The position numbers and the translations under genes are program-made. 16,436 bases of DNA from Anaerolineaceae bacterium. GTDB lineage: Bacteria; Chloroflexota; Anaerolineae; Anaerolineales; Villigracilaceae. This document shows, one piece after another, positions 7,148-15,292 of the stretch (within the stretch, counting starts at the first letter, position 1; each line of letters starts with the position of its first letter). Under the pieces are notes generated by a model. It was not told where the DNA came from and searched no databases. It saw only the letters and a list, made by a program, of their open reading frames with translations. The stretch lies in the NCBI GenBank assembly GCA_022181005.1, contig BQMV01000011.1, positions 1 to 16,436 of the forward strand, given 5' to 3'.

Positions 7148-7205
7148 GGTGATCTCGATACGTCCTTCGTCTCCGCTACGCTACGCTCAGGACTACTCGA
7201 CCACC
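7148..7205. repeat. Long imperfect palindrome with CTCGA core, overlapping GH13 stop
   Basis: GGTGATCTCGATACGTCC (7148-7165) is imperfectly complementary to GGACTACTCGACCACC (7190-7205) across a loop that contains the tandem CTACG CTACG. It resembles the dispersed CTCGATAC...ACTCGACC palindromes of many high-GC bacterial genomes. Its right arm encodes the last three residues (Val-Val-Glu) and the TAG stop of the GH13 gene. Confidence 0.65.
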
Positions 7206-8890
7206 GAGTTGGGTTGTAACCACAAAACTTGATATGGCTCAAGCGTGATGTTTGAAGTTTGAATCTCTTGTCCTGTAAAAAGATCTTTCGCCGATTTGTA
7301 ATTTGTTGTGAAAGATAGTTTCTTTTCACTGACATTGTGCAAACACAACACACGAGACTTTTTATCGAGCGAGATGCGTTCGATGGCGAAGACGGAGGGA
7401 TGAAGATTCAAAACTGTCTGCGTCCCATGCGGATGGAACGCGGGTGAACTGCTTCTGGCTTTCAGCAATTGACTGTATCGTTGGAAAACTTTGAAGCGCA
7501 GTGAGTTTTCGTCCGCAAGTTGGTTCTGCAATTCATCGAACCGACATTTCTCGCGGTTGATCGTGCGGTTGCGTCCTGTCTGCTTGACTCCATCCGTCCA
7601 GCCGCGCGAGCCGAAGAGGCTGTGGAAGTAAATCCCTGGCACGCCGACGAGGGAGAGCATGATGGCTTGAGAGGCGATGAAGCGATTGAGTTGCAGATCG
7701 AGCGATTCATTTCCATTCGGGTTTGATAAAGCATCGAAATAATTGATATTCATCTCATAGGGACTTTGCGTCCCGTCTGCGTTGTGTTTGTAGGAGATCA
7801 AGCCGCCGTGAGCGAGGGTTTTGTTTACCAACGAGTCAATTTCCTCGTCAGACAAAATACCGCGCGTGGGATTCAATCCGATCCCATCGTGAGAGGCGAG
7901 GAAGTTGAAGAAGGTCGTTTGCTTGGATGGCAACATCAATGTCTTTGCCCAATTCGATAACATTTGCGCGTCGCCTGTGTGGAAGGCGTGAAGGGTCAGC
8001 GGAGGCAGGGCAAAGTTGTAGACCAGTTGCGCTTCGTTCGTGCCGTCGCCGAAATAGGAGATGTTATCCACGTGCGGGACGTTCGTCTCGGTGATGAGAT
8101 GCATGTGCGGTGCGGCATTGTTCAACGCGGCGCGTAAAAATTGGACAACGGCGTGAGTCTGCGGGAGGTGGATGCAGGTTGTGCCGATCTCTTTCCATAG
8201 ATAAGCAATCGCATCGAGGCGGATGAAGTCCGCGCCGCGTTCGGCGTAGAGCAGGAGGATGTCGAGAATTTCGAGCAGAACTTCGGGATTCTTGAAGTTG
8301 AGGTCAATCTGGTCGGCGCTGAAGGTCGTCCACACTTTTTTCTCGCCCGATGGAGTTTGAAACGGCGTGAGCAGAGGCAACGCGCGCGGACGCACAACTT
8401 TTGAAAGATCAGGCTCGCCTTCGACGGTGATGAAGTAGTCTGTGTAACGCGGATCGTCCTGTAAAAATTTCTGGAACCATTCGCTTTTGGAGGAGATGTG
8501 ATTGATCACCGCGTCGAACATCAGGCGGAAGTTTTGCATCGCCGAGACATCTTCCCAGTTGCCGAGGGCGGAATCAACCTGGCGATAGTCCACGACCGAG
8601 AAGCCGTCGTCCGAGGTCCACGGGTAGAACGGCAGGATGTGAATCCCGCTGACGACATCGGTTAAATATTTGTCGCAAAATTTTTTGAGAGTTCGCAGCG
8701 GCTTCGCGTTCGGCTCTTGCACTTGATCGCCGTAGAGGATGAGGAGCGAGTCGCGCTGGCTGAGTCCGCCGTCCCGTGGAGAGAGGCGGGGGCGATGGTC
8801 GGAGAGAATCGTCTGCACTCGATCCAGAAGTCGGGAAGCGTGATCTTCTCCATAAAGAAAAGCGAGATGATGCAATAGAATATCTGACAT
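7193..8890 (-). CDS. GH13_18 phosphorylase, probably glucosylglycerate phosphorylase
   Basis: A cytosolic sucrose-phosphorylase-like enzyme of GH13 subfamily 18, predicted to cleave an alpha-glucoside with phosphate to give glucose-1-phosphate. Seen: the barrel segment SGIHILPFYPWTSDDGFSVVD (81-101), FDAVINHIS (125-133), nucleophile Asp226 in DFIRLDAIAY, acid/base Glu268 in LITETNVPH, and stabilising Asp335 in LASHDGIG. The 565 residues are longer than typical sucrose phosphorylases (about 500) and close to glucosylglycerate phosphorylases and their YcjM-like relatives. Proximity to a GpgS-type synthase strongly favours glucosylglycerate, releasing glycerate and glucose-1-phosphate when osmotic stress ends. 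It is first gene of the operon; the ATG at 8890 has no clear Shine-Dalgarno. Its last codons lie in a palindrome. Sucrose or glucosylglycerol specificity cannot be excluded. Confidence 0.88.
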   Translation of the reverse strand: MSDILLHHLAFLYGEDHASRLLDRVQTILSDHRPRLSPRDGGLSQRDSLLILYGDQVQEPNAKPLRTLKKFCDKYLTDVVSGIHILPFYPWTSDDGFSVVDYRQVDSALGNWEDVSAMQNFRLMFDAVINHISSKSEWFQKFLQDDPRYTDYFITVEGEPDLSKVVRPRALPLLTPFQTPSGEKKVWTTFSADQIDLNFKNPEVLLEILDILLLYAERGADFIRLDAIAYLWKEIGTTCIHLPQTHAVVQFLRAALNNAAPHMHLITETNVPHVDNISYFGDGTNEAQLVYNFALPPLTLHAFHTGDAQMLSNWAKTLMLPSKQTTFFNFLASHDGIGLNPTRGILSDEEIDSLVNKTLAHGGLISYKHNADGTQSPYEMNINYFDALSNPNGNESLDLQLNRFIASQAIMLSLVGVPGIYFHSLFGSRGWTDGVKQTGRNRTINREKCRFDELQNQLADENSLRFKVFQRYSQLLKARSSSPAFHPHGTQTVLNLHPSVFAIERISLDKKSRVLCLHNVSEKKLSFTTNYKSAKDLFTGQEIQTSNITLEPYQVLWLQPNSVVE

Positions 8891-8939
8891 GTTGATTGAT
8901 TCGATTCATTCCCGCCTGATATGATTTCGTTCTGAAATT

Positions 8940-8948
8940 TTTATACCA
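8940..8948 (-). promoter_or_regulatory. Possible extended -10 promoter of the osmolyte operon
   Basis: On the minus strand TGG-TATAAA forms a TGn-extended -10 element about 50 nt upstream of the GH13 start, in the only gap between that gene and the preceding terminator. No good -35 hexamer lies at the right distance, so support is modest. Confidence 0.3.
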
Positions 8949-9018
8949 CAAGTTTTGCCGCCTGGGTTAAATCTTCCTATGCGGACAATGAACAACTTCT
9001 GATACAAAGATCCCAGCG

Positions 9019-9061
9019 AAAAAAACAGGGACGCGGATTTTTCTTTGAATCGGCGTCCCTG
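9019..9061 (-). terminator. Intrinsic terminator of the M20 peptidase gene
   Basis: On the minus strand CAGGGACGC (9061-9053) pairs perfectly with GCGTCCCTG (9034-9026), with further GATT/AATC pairing inside, followed by seven T (9025-9019). It begins 17 nt after the peptidase stop codon, isolates that gene, and marks the start of the next transcription unit. Confidence 0.9.
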
Positions 9062-9078
9062 CCTGGTACGGATGGAGT

Positions 9079-10437
9079 CTATTTCACTAATTCATGGAAG
9101 AAATGAACCAGCGCTGTCATGCCTTTTCTCCAGGTAGGCAGGTGAAGTTTTTCGTTGGGTCCATGGAAGTTGTCGTCGTAGAGCGAGAAGCCGGTCAGGA
9201 CCGAATCGATGCCGAGCGTGTTTTTGAACATCAACACGGCGCCGATGCCGCCGCCCACACGCTGAAAGATCGGCTCGCGGTTGAACGCGGTTTTCAGCGC
9301 GGATTTCATCGCTAACACGGGAGGCGATTTGCGATCGGTGACAATGCCGGGTCCGCTCATGCGGAATTGCAGATCCCATGTCACGGTGGGAGGCGCGTGA
9401 GTCTCCACATATTTTCTGAACTGTTGATTCACATCTTCGGCGGATTGATCCGGCACGAGCCGAAACGAAAAACGCGCCGAGGCGGTCGCGGGGATGGCAG
9501 ACTTGGGTTGCCCCGCCGTGAACATCACCACTTCCATTGTGGGGCGCGCGCCGACGCGCTCTGCGGGAAGAAACTCCGGTTCGCCCCACAAAGCGGGCGC
9601 GCCGGAATGTTTCAGGAAAAATTCTTCGTCGAAGGGAAGCGCCGCCAATTCGGCGTGTTCTTCCGCGTCGATGACGCGCGCTTTATCGTAGAAGCCGGGC
9701 AATGTGACATGCCCATGCTCGTCGTGCAAGCCCGCGATCAACCTGCTCAACACGTGGATCGGATTCTGGATCACGCCGCCATATTCGCCGGAGTGAAGGT
9801 CCTGCGCGGGACCGGAAATGGTCAACGCGAAGCCCGCGCCGCCGCGCAACGAATAACAGATCGAGGGCGTGTCCGCGTCGGGCATTCCGCCGGCGTCGGT
9901 GTTGAGTGAAAAATCGCTTTTCAATTTTTCACGATGCTGGGTTAAAAATTCATTCAGGTGCGCCGAGCCGATCTCCTCTTCGCCTTCCAGTAAAAACTTG
10001 ATATTGAGAGGCAGTCCCCCGGTCTTGATGATCGCTTCGACCGCGTTGACCGACGCCAGGGTCTGCCCTTTCATATCGGATGAGCCGCGCGCGTACAGAT
10101 TCTCGTTCCGAATCTCCGGCTCGAACGGCTGGCTCTTCCAATCTGCCAGCGGTGCGGGCGATTGCACGTCGTAATGTCCGTAGACCAGCACCGTGGGAGC
10201 CGACGCGCCGCCGCCCAGCCACTCGCCGTATACGACGGGATGCCCGGCGGTGGGCATGATCTCCACATGGTTCGCGCCCAGCGCGCGGAGTTTATCCGCA
10301 AGCCAGCGCGCGGCGCGGTCTATATCCGCTTGATGAGCGGGGTCGTGCGAAATGGACGGGATGCGCAAAAATTCGATGAGTTCGTTTTGAAAGCGTTCCT
10401 GATTGTCTGCGAGATAGGTCAATGCGGTGTGCGACAT
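9079..10437 (-). CDS. M20 family metallopeptidase (dipeptidase-like)
   Basis: A cytosolic dizinc hydrolase of the M20 clan, close to CNDP/PepV-type dipeptidases, predicted to cleave dipeptides or small acylated amino acids. The 452 residues are standard. Metal and catalytic residues in order: His88 and Asp90 in VYGHYDVQ, bridging Asp121 in GSSDMKG, general base Glu154 and ligand Glu155 in EGEEEIGS, Asp181 in NTDAGG, and His425 in NFHGPNEKL. The lid/dimerisation domain is residues about 195-370, including DLHSGEYGG. The ATG at 10437 follows AGGAG with a 6-nt spacer, a strong site. No signal peptide is seen. It is monocistronic: a terminator lies on either side. The substrate cannot be told from the sequence. 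Confidence 0.93.
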   Translation of the reverse strand: MSHTALTYLADNQERFQNELIEFLRIPSISHDPAHQADIDRAARWLADKLRALGANHVEIMPTAGHPVVYGEWLGGGASAPTVLVYGHYDVQSPAPLADWKSQPFEPEIRNENLYARGSSDMKGQTLASVNAVEAIIKTGGLPLNIKFLLEGEEEIGSAHLNEFLTQHREKLKSDFSLNTDAGGMPDADTPSICYSLRGGAGFALTISGPAQDLHSGEYGGVIQNPIHVLSRLIAGLHDEHGHVTLPGFYDKARVIDAEEHAELAALPFDEEFFLKHSGAPALWGEPEFLPAERVGARPTMEVVMFTAGQPKSAIPATASARFSFRLVPDQSAEDVNQQFRKYVETHAPPTVTWDLQFRMSGPGIVTDRKSPPVLAMKSALKTAFNREPIFQRVGGGIGAVLMFKNTLGIDSVLTGFSLYDDNFHGPNEKLHLPTWRKGMTALVHFFHELVK

Positions 10438-10471
10438 CGGTTTCTCCTGTACGTTCTCGCTTGATATGAAA

Positions 10472-10525
10472 CGTCCCGAAGGTTTTCTTGAAAGAGCCTG
10501 CTTGAATCATAAAACCTTCGAGACG
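10472..10525. repeat. Inverted repeat upstream of the M20 gene
   Basis: CGAAGGTTTT (10477-10486) is perfectly complementary to AAAACCTTCG (10511-10520) across a 24-nt loop; the flanks CGTC (10472-10475) and GACG (10522-10525) also pair around one mismatch. It lies about 40 nt upstream of the peptidase start codon, so it would be in the leader or just upstream of the transcript. It may be another dispersed palindrome or an operator. Confidence 0.65.
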
Positions 10526-10576
10526 GCGCGCGACTGCGGTGAAGAGATCTGTTATGAAGTATAACCCCGTTGAATC

Positions 10577-10607
10577 AAAATCCCCTCTCCTGGGCGGAGA
10601 GGGGATT
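10577..10607 (-). terminator. Intrinsic terminator of the ABC exporter operon
   Basis: On the minus strand ATCCCCTCTCC (10606-10596 region) pairs perfectly over 11 bp with GGAGAGGGGAT (10590-10580) around a 5-nt loop, followed by TTTTGATT. It lies about 80 nt after the stop codon of the second ABC gene. The stem is strong and the T-tract short. Confidence 0.8.
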
Positions 10608-10686
10608 GCTTGTCTATCTACAAATCATGCGCGGTAACAAACGTTGAGAAACGGTCTCTTAGAATGACCTGATTCCGACTTCTTCA

Positions 10687-12564
10687 TTACGCAACGACCG
10701 CTTCCAACACTTCTCCCTGTTGGGCGAACTGACTCATATACAGGTTGTGATAGAAGCCTTGCGCGGCGAGCAGTTCTTCGTGAGCGCCTTGCTCCACGAT
10801 GTCGCCGTGATCCATCACGAGGATCAAGTCCGCGTTGCGGATGGTGGAGAGGCGGTGCGCGATGACGAAACTGGTGCGGTTCTTCATCAGGTCGTCCATG
10901 GCGCGTTGGATGAGGACTTCGGTGCGCGTGTCCACCGAGCTGGTAGCTTCGTCGAGGATGAGGATCTTCGGGTCGGCGAGGAACGCGCGCGCGATGGTGA
11001 GCAATTGCATTTGTCCCTGCGAGATGTTGGAGGTCTCTTCGTTCAAGACCATGTTGTAGCCGTCCGGCAGGGTGTGGACGAAATGATCCACGTGCGCCAT
11101 TTGCGCGGCGGCGATCACTTCCGCATCGGTGGCCTCCGGGCGCCCGTAGCGGATATTTTCCATGATGGGTCCGTTGTACAGCCACGTGTCTTGAAGCACC
11201 ATGCCGAACATCTTGCGCAGGTCGTGGCGGGTGTAGTCGCGGATGTCGTGCCCGTCCACGAGGATGGAGCCGCTGTTCACGTCGTAGAAGCGCATCAATA
11301 ATTTGACCATGGTGGTCTTGCCCGCGCCGGTCGGTCCCACGATGGCGACCTTTTTGCCCGGCTTCGCTTCCGCCGAGAAATTGTTGATGATGATCTTATC
11401 CGGGCTGTATCCGAAGTGGACGTCTTTGAATTGCACGTGACCGGTCACATTCGCCAACGCGACCGGGCTTTGAGTGTCGGGGGTCTCTTCCTCTTCCGCG
11501 AGGAATTCAAAGACGCGCTCCGCCGCCGCGGCGGTCTGTTGCAACACATTCGAGATGTTCGCCAGTTGGGTGATCGGCTGGGTGAACGAGCGGACGTATT
11601 GAATGAACGCCTGAATATCGCCGACGGCAATGATCTTCTTGATGACGAGGTAGCCGCCGAGGATGGAGACCGCCACATAGCCGAGGTTGCCGATGAACAT
11701 CATGATCGGCATCATCATGCCGGAGAGGAACTGCGACTTCCACGCCACGTCGAACAATTTATCGTTTGAAACATCGAACTTCCGAACGCTTTCCTCCTCG
11801 CCGTTGAAGGCTTTCATCACGATGTGACCGCCGTACATTTCTTCCACATGACCGTTGACGTTGCCGAGGTAATCCTGCTGGTCTTTGAAATATTTCTGCG
11901 ATTGGCGCACGATCACGCTGACCACGATCCCCGAAAGCGGGATGACGATCAACGCCGCCAGAGTCATCAGCCAACTGATCGAAAGCATCATGATCAACAC
12001 GCCGACCACAGTCACGAACGAGGTGATGAGCTGGGTCAGGCTTTGGCTCAACGTCTGGTTGACCGTATCCACGTCGTTGGTGATGCGCGAAAGCACTTCG
12101 CCGTGCGTGGTGCGATCGAAATACTTGAGCGGCATGCGGTTCATCTTCTCCGAGATGTCGCGGCGGAAACGGTAGGCGATGTTGGTCGAAACGTCCGCCA
12201 TGATCCAACCCTGAATATAGGCAAAGAGCGAGGAGATCAGATACAAGCTCAACGCAATCAACGCGATCCGTCCGATGTAGTCGAAATCAATCGAGCCGGT
12301 ATTGTTCAATTGCGCCATCACGCCTTCGAATAGTTTGGTGGTGGCGTTGCCCAGAATCTTCGGTCCCGCGATATTGGAAGCGGTGGAAGCGATGGCGAAA
12401 AGAAAGACGATAATGATCGCTCCGCGATACGCGCTCATATACGCGAGCAACTTGCGCATCGTGCCTTTGAAGTCGCGGGCTTTTGAAACGGGCGCGCCCA
12501 CCATACCATGCGGGCTGCGGAACATGGGGCGATTCTGTTGAGAGCCTGGTCTATTTTGCATCAT
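10687..12564 (-). CDS. ABC exporter half-transporter, consensus-site ATPase subunit
   Basis: An inner-membrane ABC exporter half (TMD-NBD, 625 residues), probably the partner of the upstream ABC protein. Six transmembrane helices span about 48-345 after an N-terminal cytosolic tail (QNRPGSQQNRP). NBD motifs: Walker A GPTGAGKTT (410-418), Q-loop around Gln458, signature ISQGQ (514-518, diverged from LSGGQ), Walker B ILILDE (534-539) with catalytic Glu539, and switch His570 in IAHRLST. Canonical catalytic residues together with a degenerate signature match the TM288/YfiC-like half of heterodimeric exporters. The start codon overlaps the upstream stop as ATGA (12561-12564), so the subunits are translationally coupled. 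A drug or lipid substrate is likely from the family and the MarR neighbour, but unproven. A terminator follows. Confidence 0.93.
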   Translation of the reverse strand: MMQNRPGSQQNRPMFRSPHGMVGAPVSKARDFKGTMRKLLAYMSAYRGAIIIVFLFAIASTASNIAGPKILGNATTKLFEGVMAQLNNTGSIDFDYIGRIALIALSLYLISSLFAYIQGWIMADVSTNIAYRFRRDISEKMNRMPLKYFDRTTHGEVLSRITNDVDTVNQTLSQSLTQLITSFVTVVGVLIMMLSISWLMTLAALIVIPLSGIVVSVIVRQSQKYFKDQQDYLGNVNGHVEEMYGGHIVMKAFNGEEESVRKFDVSNDKLFDVAWKSQFLSGMMMPIMMFIGNLGYVAVSILGGYLVIKKIIAVGDIQAFIQYVRSFTQPITQLANISNVLQQTAAAAERVFEFLAEEEETPDTQSPVALANVTGHVQFKDVHFGYSPDKIIINNFSAEAKPGKKVAIVGPTGAGKTTMVKLLMRFYDVNSGSILVDGHDIRDYTRHDLRKMFGMVLQDTWLYNGPIMENIRYGRPEATDAEVIAAAQMAHVDHFVHTLPDGYNMVLNEETSNISQGQMQLLTIARAFLADPKILILDEATSSVDTRTEVLIQRAMDDLMKNRTSFVIAHRLSTIRNADLILVMDHGDIVEQGAHEELLAAQGFYHNLYMSQFAQQGEVLEAVVA

Positions 12565-14804
12565 ACTAATTCCTCTTGAGAGAGTTGCGAGGTCGCGATC
12601 TCTCGATACGTTTCACAATTTTCCAGAAGTTCCTTATGCGTTCCTTTGCCCACGATGCGTCCTTCATCCAACACGATGATCTGTTCGGCGTTCTTGATGG
12701 TGGAGACGCGCTGGGTGACGATCAGCAAAGCGCTGTCGGCGGAGTAGGTTTTGAACGCGCGTCTCAGAGCCGCGTCGGTCTTGAAATCGAGCGCAGAAAA
12801 ACTGTCGTCGAGGATATAGATCGGCGGCTTCTTGACCAGCGCGCGGGCGATGGAGAGCCGCTGCTTCTGCCCGCCTGAGACGTTCGCGCCGCCTTGCGAA
12901 ATTTCCGCGGCGATTCCTTCCGGCTTCGACTCTACAAATTCTTCGGCTTGCGCCGCTTCGATCGCGGCGTGCAGCGTTTGCAGGCTGGCGTTCTGATCGG
13001 CATAACGCAGGTTGCTCTCGATGGTCCCGGAGAAGAGCGCGCTTTTTTGTGGAACATAGCCGATCCTCTCGCGCAGGTCATGCTGGGTCACATCGCGGAT
13101 GTCTGTGCCATCCACCAAAATCGCGCCGCCTGTCACTTCGTGGAAACGCGGCAATAAATTAATAATCGTAGATTTTCCCGAACCGGTCGAACCGATAAAA
13201 GCCGTCGTCTCGCCGGGTTTGGCGGTGAAGGAAATGTCATGCAACACATCCGTGTCTGCGCCGGGATAGCGGAAAAAGACATTTCGGAATTCTACTTGCC
13301 CTTTGAACGAAGGAGAAAATTTCTTCGGTTCCTTCGGATCGTTAATTGAAATTTCGGTATCCAACACTTCGGCGATACGGTCGGCGGAAACCGAAGCGCG
13401 CGGCAAGATGAAGAACAGCATAGACATCATCAGGAAGGCAAACATGATCTGCATTCCGTATTGCATGAAGGCGATCATATCGCCGACTTGAATATTGGCG
13501 TCGGCGACTTGTTTCGCGCCGAACCAGATCACGCCGACCATTAAAGCGTTCATCACAAACATCATGACCGGCATCATGATTACCATTAAGCGGTTAATGA
13601 ATAGACTGACGGCAGTCAAATCTATGTTGGCTTTGTCGAAGCGTTTTTCTTCAAAATCCTGCATATTGAAAGCGCGGATAACCATCATGCCCGAAAGATT
13701 CTCGCGCGATACAAGGTTGAGACGATCTACTAATTTTTGGATAATACGGAACTTGGGCAATGCGAACACCATCACAATAGCGATCAGACTGACCAGGATC
13801 ATCACGCCCACAACGATCAACCAAGTCAGCGGCGAATCTTGCGCGGTTACTTTGACGATCCCGCCAATGCCGATGAGCGGAGCGTAGAAAACCATGCGAA
13901 TTATCATCATCGCAACCATCTGAATTTGGGTGATGTCGTTGGTAGTGCGCGTGATCAACGAAGCGGTGGAGAACTTCTCAAATTCGGCGCTGGAAAAACG
14001 CTCCACTTTTCGGAAGGTGGAACGACGCAGGTCGCGCGCCAGCCCAGCCGCGATGCGCGCTGAAAAATAACCAACCGTAATAGTGCATGCGGCGGAGAGC
14101 AAAGTGAGCAGCAACATCCAACCGCCGACGGTCATAACGTAGTTATTTTGCATTCTCGCCGTATCAACGCCTAACGCTTGATACTCAACTTTGACCGCGC
14201 CGACAGCAGCCTGCACAACCATGCTTTCGCCCAGCGCTTCAAACTTGGAATTGAACGATTCTTGAATCTGCGCGCGCTGCGCTGCGGGGAGGGTCGCCAG
14301 CATATCAAATAAATCTGTGCCGGGCGGCAATTTGCTGAGATCGAATCCGCCCATGGCTTCGCCGATCTGCGCGGCTTTTTCGGGATCGGCGAGGGCTTGT
14401 TCAAGCCCTGCCGTCGTCAGCAGCGCTTTGCCGATGATAGGGCTGAGACGTTCCGTCTCCGTTTTATCGATCTTATTGAGAACGTAAATCGGTTCGCTTT
14501 CTACGACAGGATATTGTTTGACGTATTCGTCATACTGCACGGACGCGCTATCCACGAGCGTGTAATTCGCAAGAACAGCGTCTTTATCCGCATCGTTCAT
14601 AAATAGAACTGCGCGGTTCATCGCGAGTTGGCGAATCGCCGCCGGAACCGCGCTTTCCACGCCGCCCTGCTGAATGCCGACATTGACAATACGCGAGAGA
14701 TATTCCGGCAAAGCCAGGTCAAAATTCGCTTGCGCGAACAGCAACGCAATCGAAATCGCCAGCGCCCAACCATAGGGTTTGATGTATTTTCCTAATTTGT
14801 GCAT
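12561..14804 (-). CDS. ABC exporter half-transporter with large TM1-TM2 insertion, degenerate ATPase subunit
   Basis: The first half of the exporter, 747 residues. TM1 is about 12-32; TM2 begins near 225, so about 180 residues (45-222) form a hydrophilic domain predicted outside the membrane, where most exporters have a short loop. The remaining helices lie at about 225-468. NBD motifs: Walker A GSTGSGKST (538-546), signature VSGGQ (642-646, intact), Walker B IYILDD (662-667) with Asp667 where the catalytic Glu should be, and Gln698 in VTQRVST replacing the switch His. This is the classic degenerate half of a TM287/288- or BmrCD-like heterodimer. Length and insertion recall YfiB-like proteins of Firmicutes (from memory). 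It starts 44 nt after the MarR gene, with AAGGA 11 nt upstream, and is coupled to the next gene. Confidence 0.93.
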   Translation of the reverse strand: MHKLGKYIKPYGWALAISIALLFAQANFDLALPEYLSRIVNVGIQQGGVESAVPAAIRQLAMNRAVLFMNDADKDAVLANYTLVDSASVQYDEYVKQYPVVESEPIYVLNKIDKTETERLSPIIGKALLTTAGLEQALADPEKAAQIGEAMGGFDLSKLPPGTDLFDMLATLPAAQRAQIQESFNSKFEALGESMVVQAAVGAVKVEYQALGVDTARMQNNYVMTVGGWMLLLTLLSAACTITVGYFSARIAAGLARDLRRSTFRKVERFSSAEFEKFSTASLITRTTNDITQIQMVAMMIIRMVFYAPLIGIGGIVKVTAQDSPLTWLIVVGVMILVSLIAIVMVFALPKFRIIQKLVDRLNLVSRENLSGMMVIRAFNMQDFEEKRFDKANIDLTAVSLFINRLMVIMMPVMMFVMNALMVGVIWFGAKQVADANIQVGDMIAFMQYGMQIMFAFLMMSMLFFILPRASVSADRIAEVLDTEISINDPKEPKKFSPSFKGQVEFRNVFFRYPGADTDVLHDISFTAKPGETTAFIGSTGSGKSTIINLLPRFHEVTGGAILVDGTDIRDVTQHDLRERIGYVPQKSALFSGTIESNLRYADQNASLQTLHAAIEAAQAEEFVESKPEGIAAEISQGGANVSGGQKQRLSIARALVKKPPIYILDDSFSALDFKTDAALRRAFKTYSADSALLIVTQRVSTIKNAEQIIVLDEGRIVGKGTHKELLENCETYREIATSQLSQEELV

Positions 14805-14848
14805 AGTGAAATTATTCCTTGTGACTGAAAGATTGGTATCGTAGAAAA

Positions 14849-15292
14849 CTAAAGAATTAAGCTTTCCATCGCTTTGATCAAGATCGTCAGCGCCTCAGAG
14901 ATTTTCGCTTGTTCTTCCACGCTCAGCCGCTTGGTCAGATCGTTAATCCAGCGATAGCGCTCCTCGACTCCCTCTACGACAAATTTTTCTCCCGCTTTTG
15001 AAAGACGCAACAATTTAGCGCGACGATCGCTTGGATCTTCGATCCGCTCAATATAGCCAGCCTGAACCAGTTTTTCGGTCAATTGACTAGCGGCGGCGGG
15101 GGTAATCTCAAATTTTTCAGCGATCTCAGACATGCCGAAAGAGCCGCGATGGCGCAGTTGCATCAGCACGCTAAATTGCGGCAGCGAAAGTCCGCTGGAT
15201 CGAGCGAAGCGTATCCATCCGCGCATAGAACGGTGCATGGTTGCTTCCATCCACGCGCGCAGAGATTGGTCAATACGAGAAGAGGAATTCAT
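14849..15292 (-). CDS. MarR family transcriptional regulator
   Basis: A dimeric winged-helix regulator of 147 residues, the usual MarR size. Seen: an N-terminal dimerisation helix (about 6-30), the wHTH at about 38-103 with recognition helix TPAAASQLTEKLVQAG (64-79), the wing EDPSDRRAKLLRLSKAG (85-101) with the conserved Asp-x-Arg-Arg element, and C-terminal dimerisation helices (105-147). It is the first gene of an operon with two ABC exporter genes. A perfect palindrome overlaps its own -10 box, so autorepression relieved by a small ligand, probably one the exporter handles, is the likely logic. No strong Shine-Dalgarno precedes the ATG; a second copy of the operator half-site spans the start codon. 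Confidence 0.93.
   Translation of the reverse strand: MNSSSRIDQSLRAWMEATMHRSMRGWIRFARSSGLSLPQFSVLMQLRHRGSFGMSEIAEKFEITPAAASQLTEKLVQAGYIERIEDPSDRRAKLLRLSKAGEKFVVEGVEERYRWINDLTKRLSVEEQAKISEALTILIKAMESLIL

Noticed and set aside
6096..7232. A 378-residue open frame on the plus strand opposite the second GT4 gene
   Set aside because: It is antisense to a gene with clear GT4 motifs, has no recognisable domain, and its open frame is explained by codon bias of the real gene.
10551..10565. Small palindrome GTTATGAAGTATAAC upstream of the M20 gene
   Set aside because: Five-bp AT-rich arms are common by chance and no regulator or promoter context supports it.
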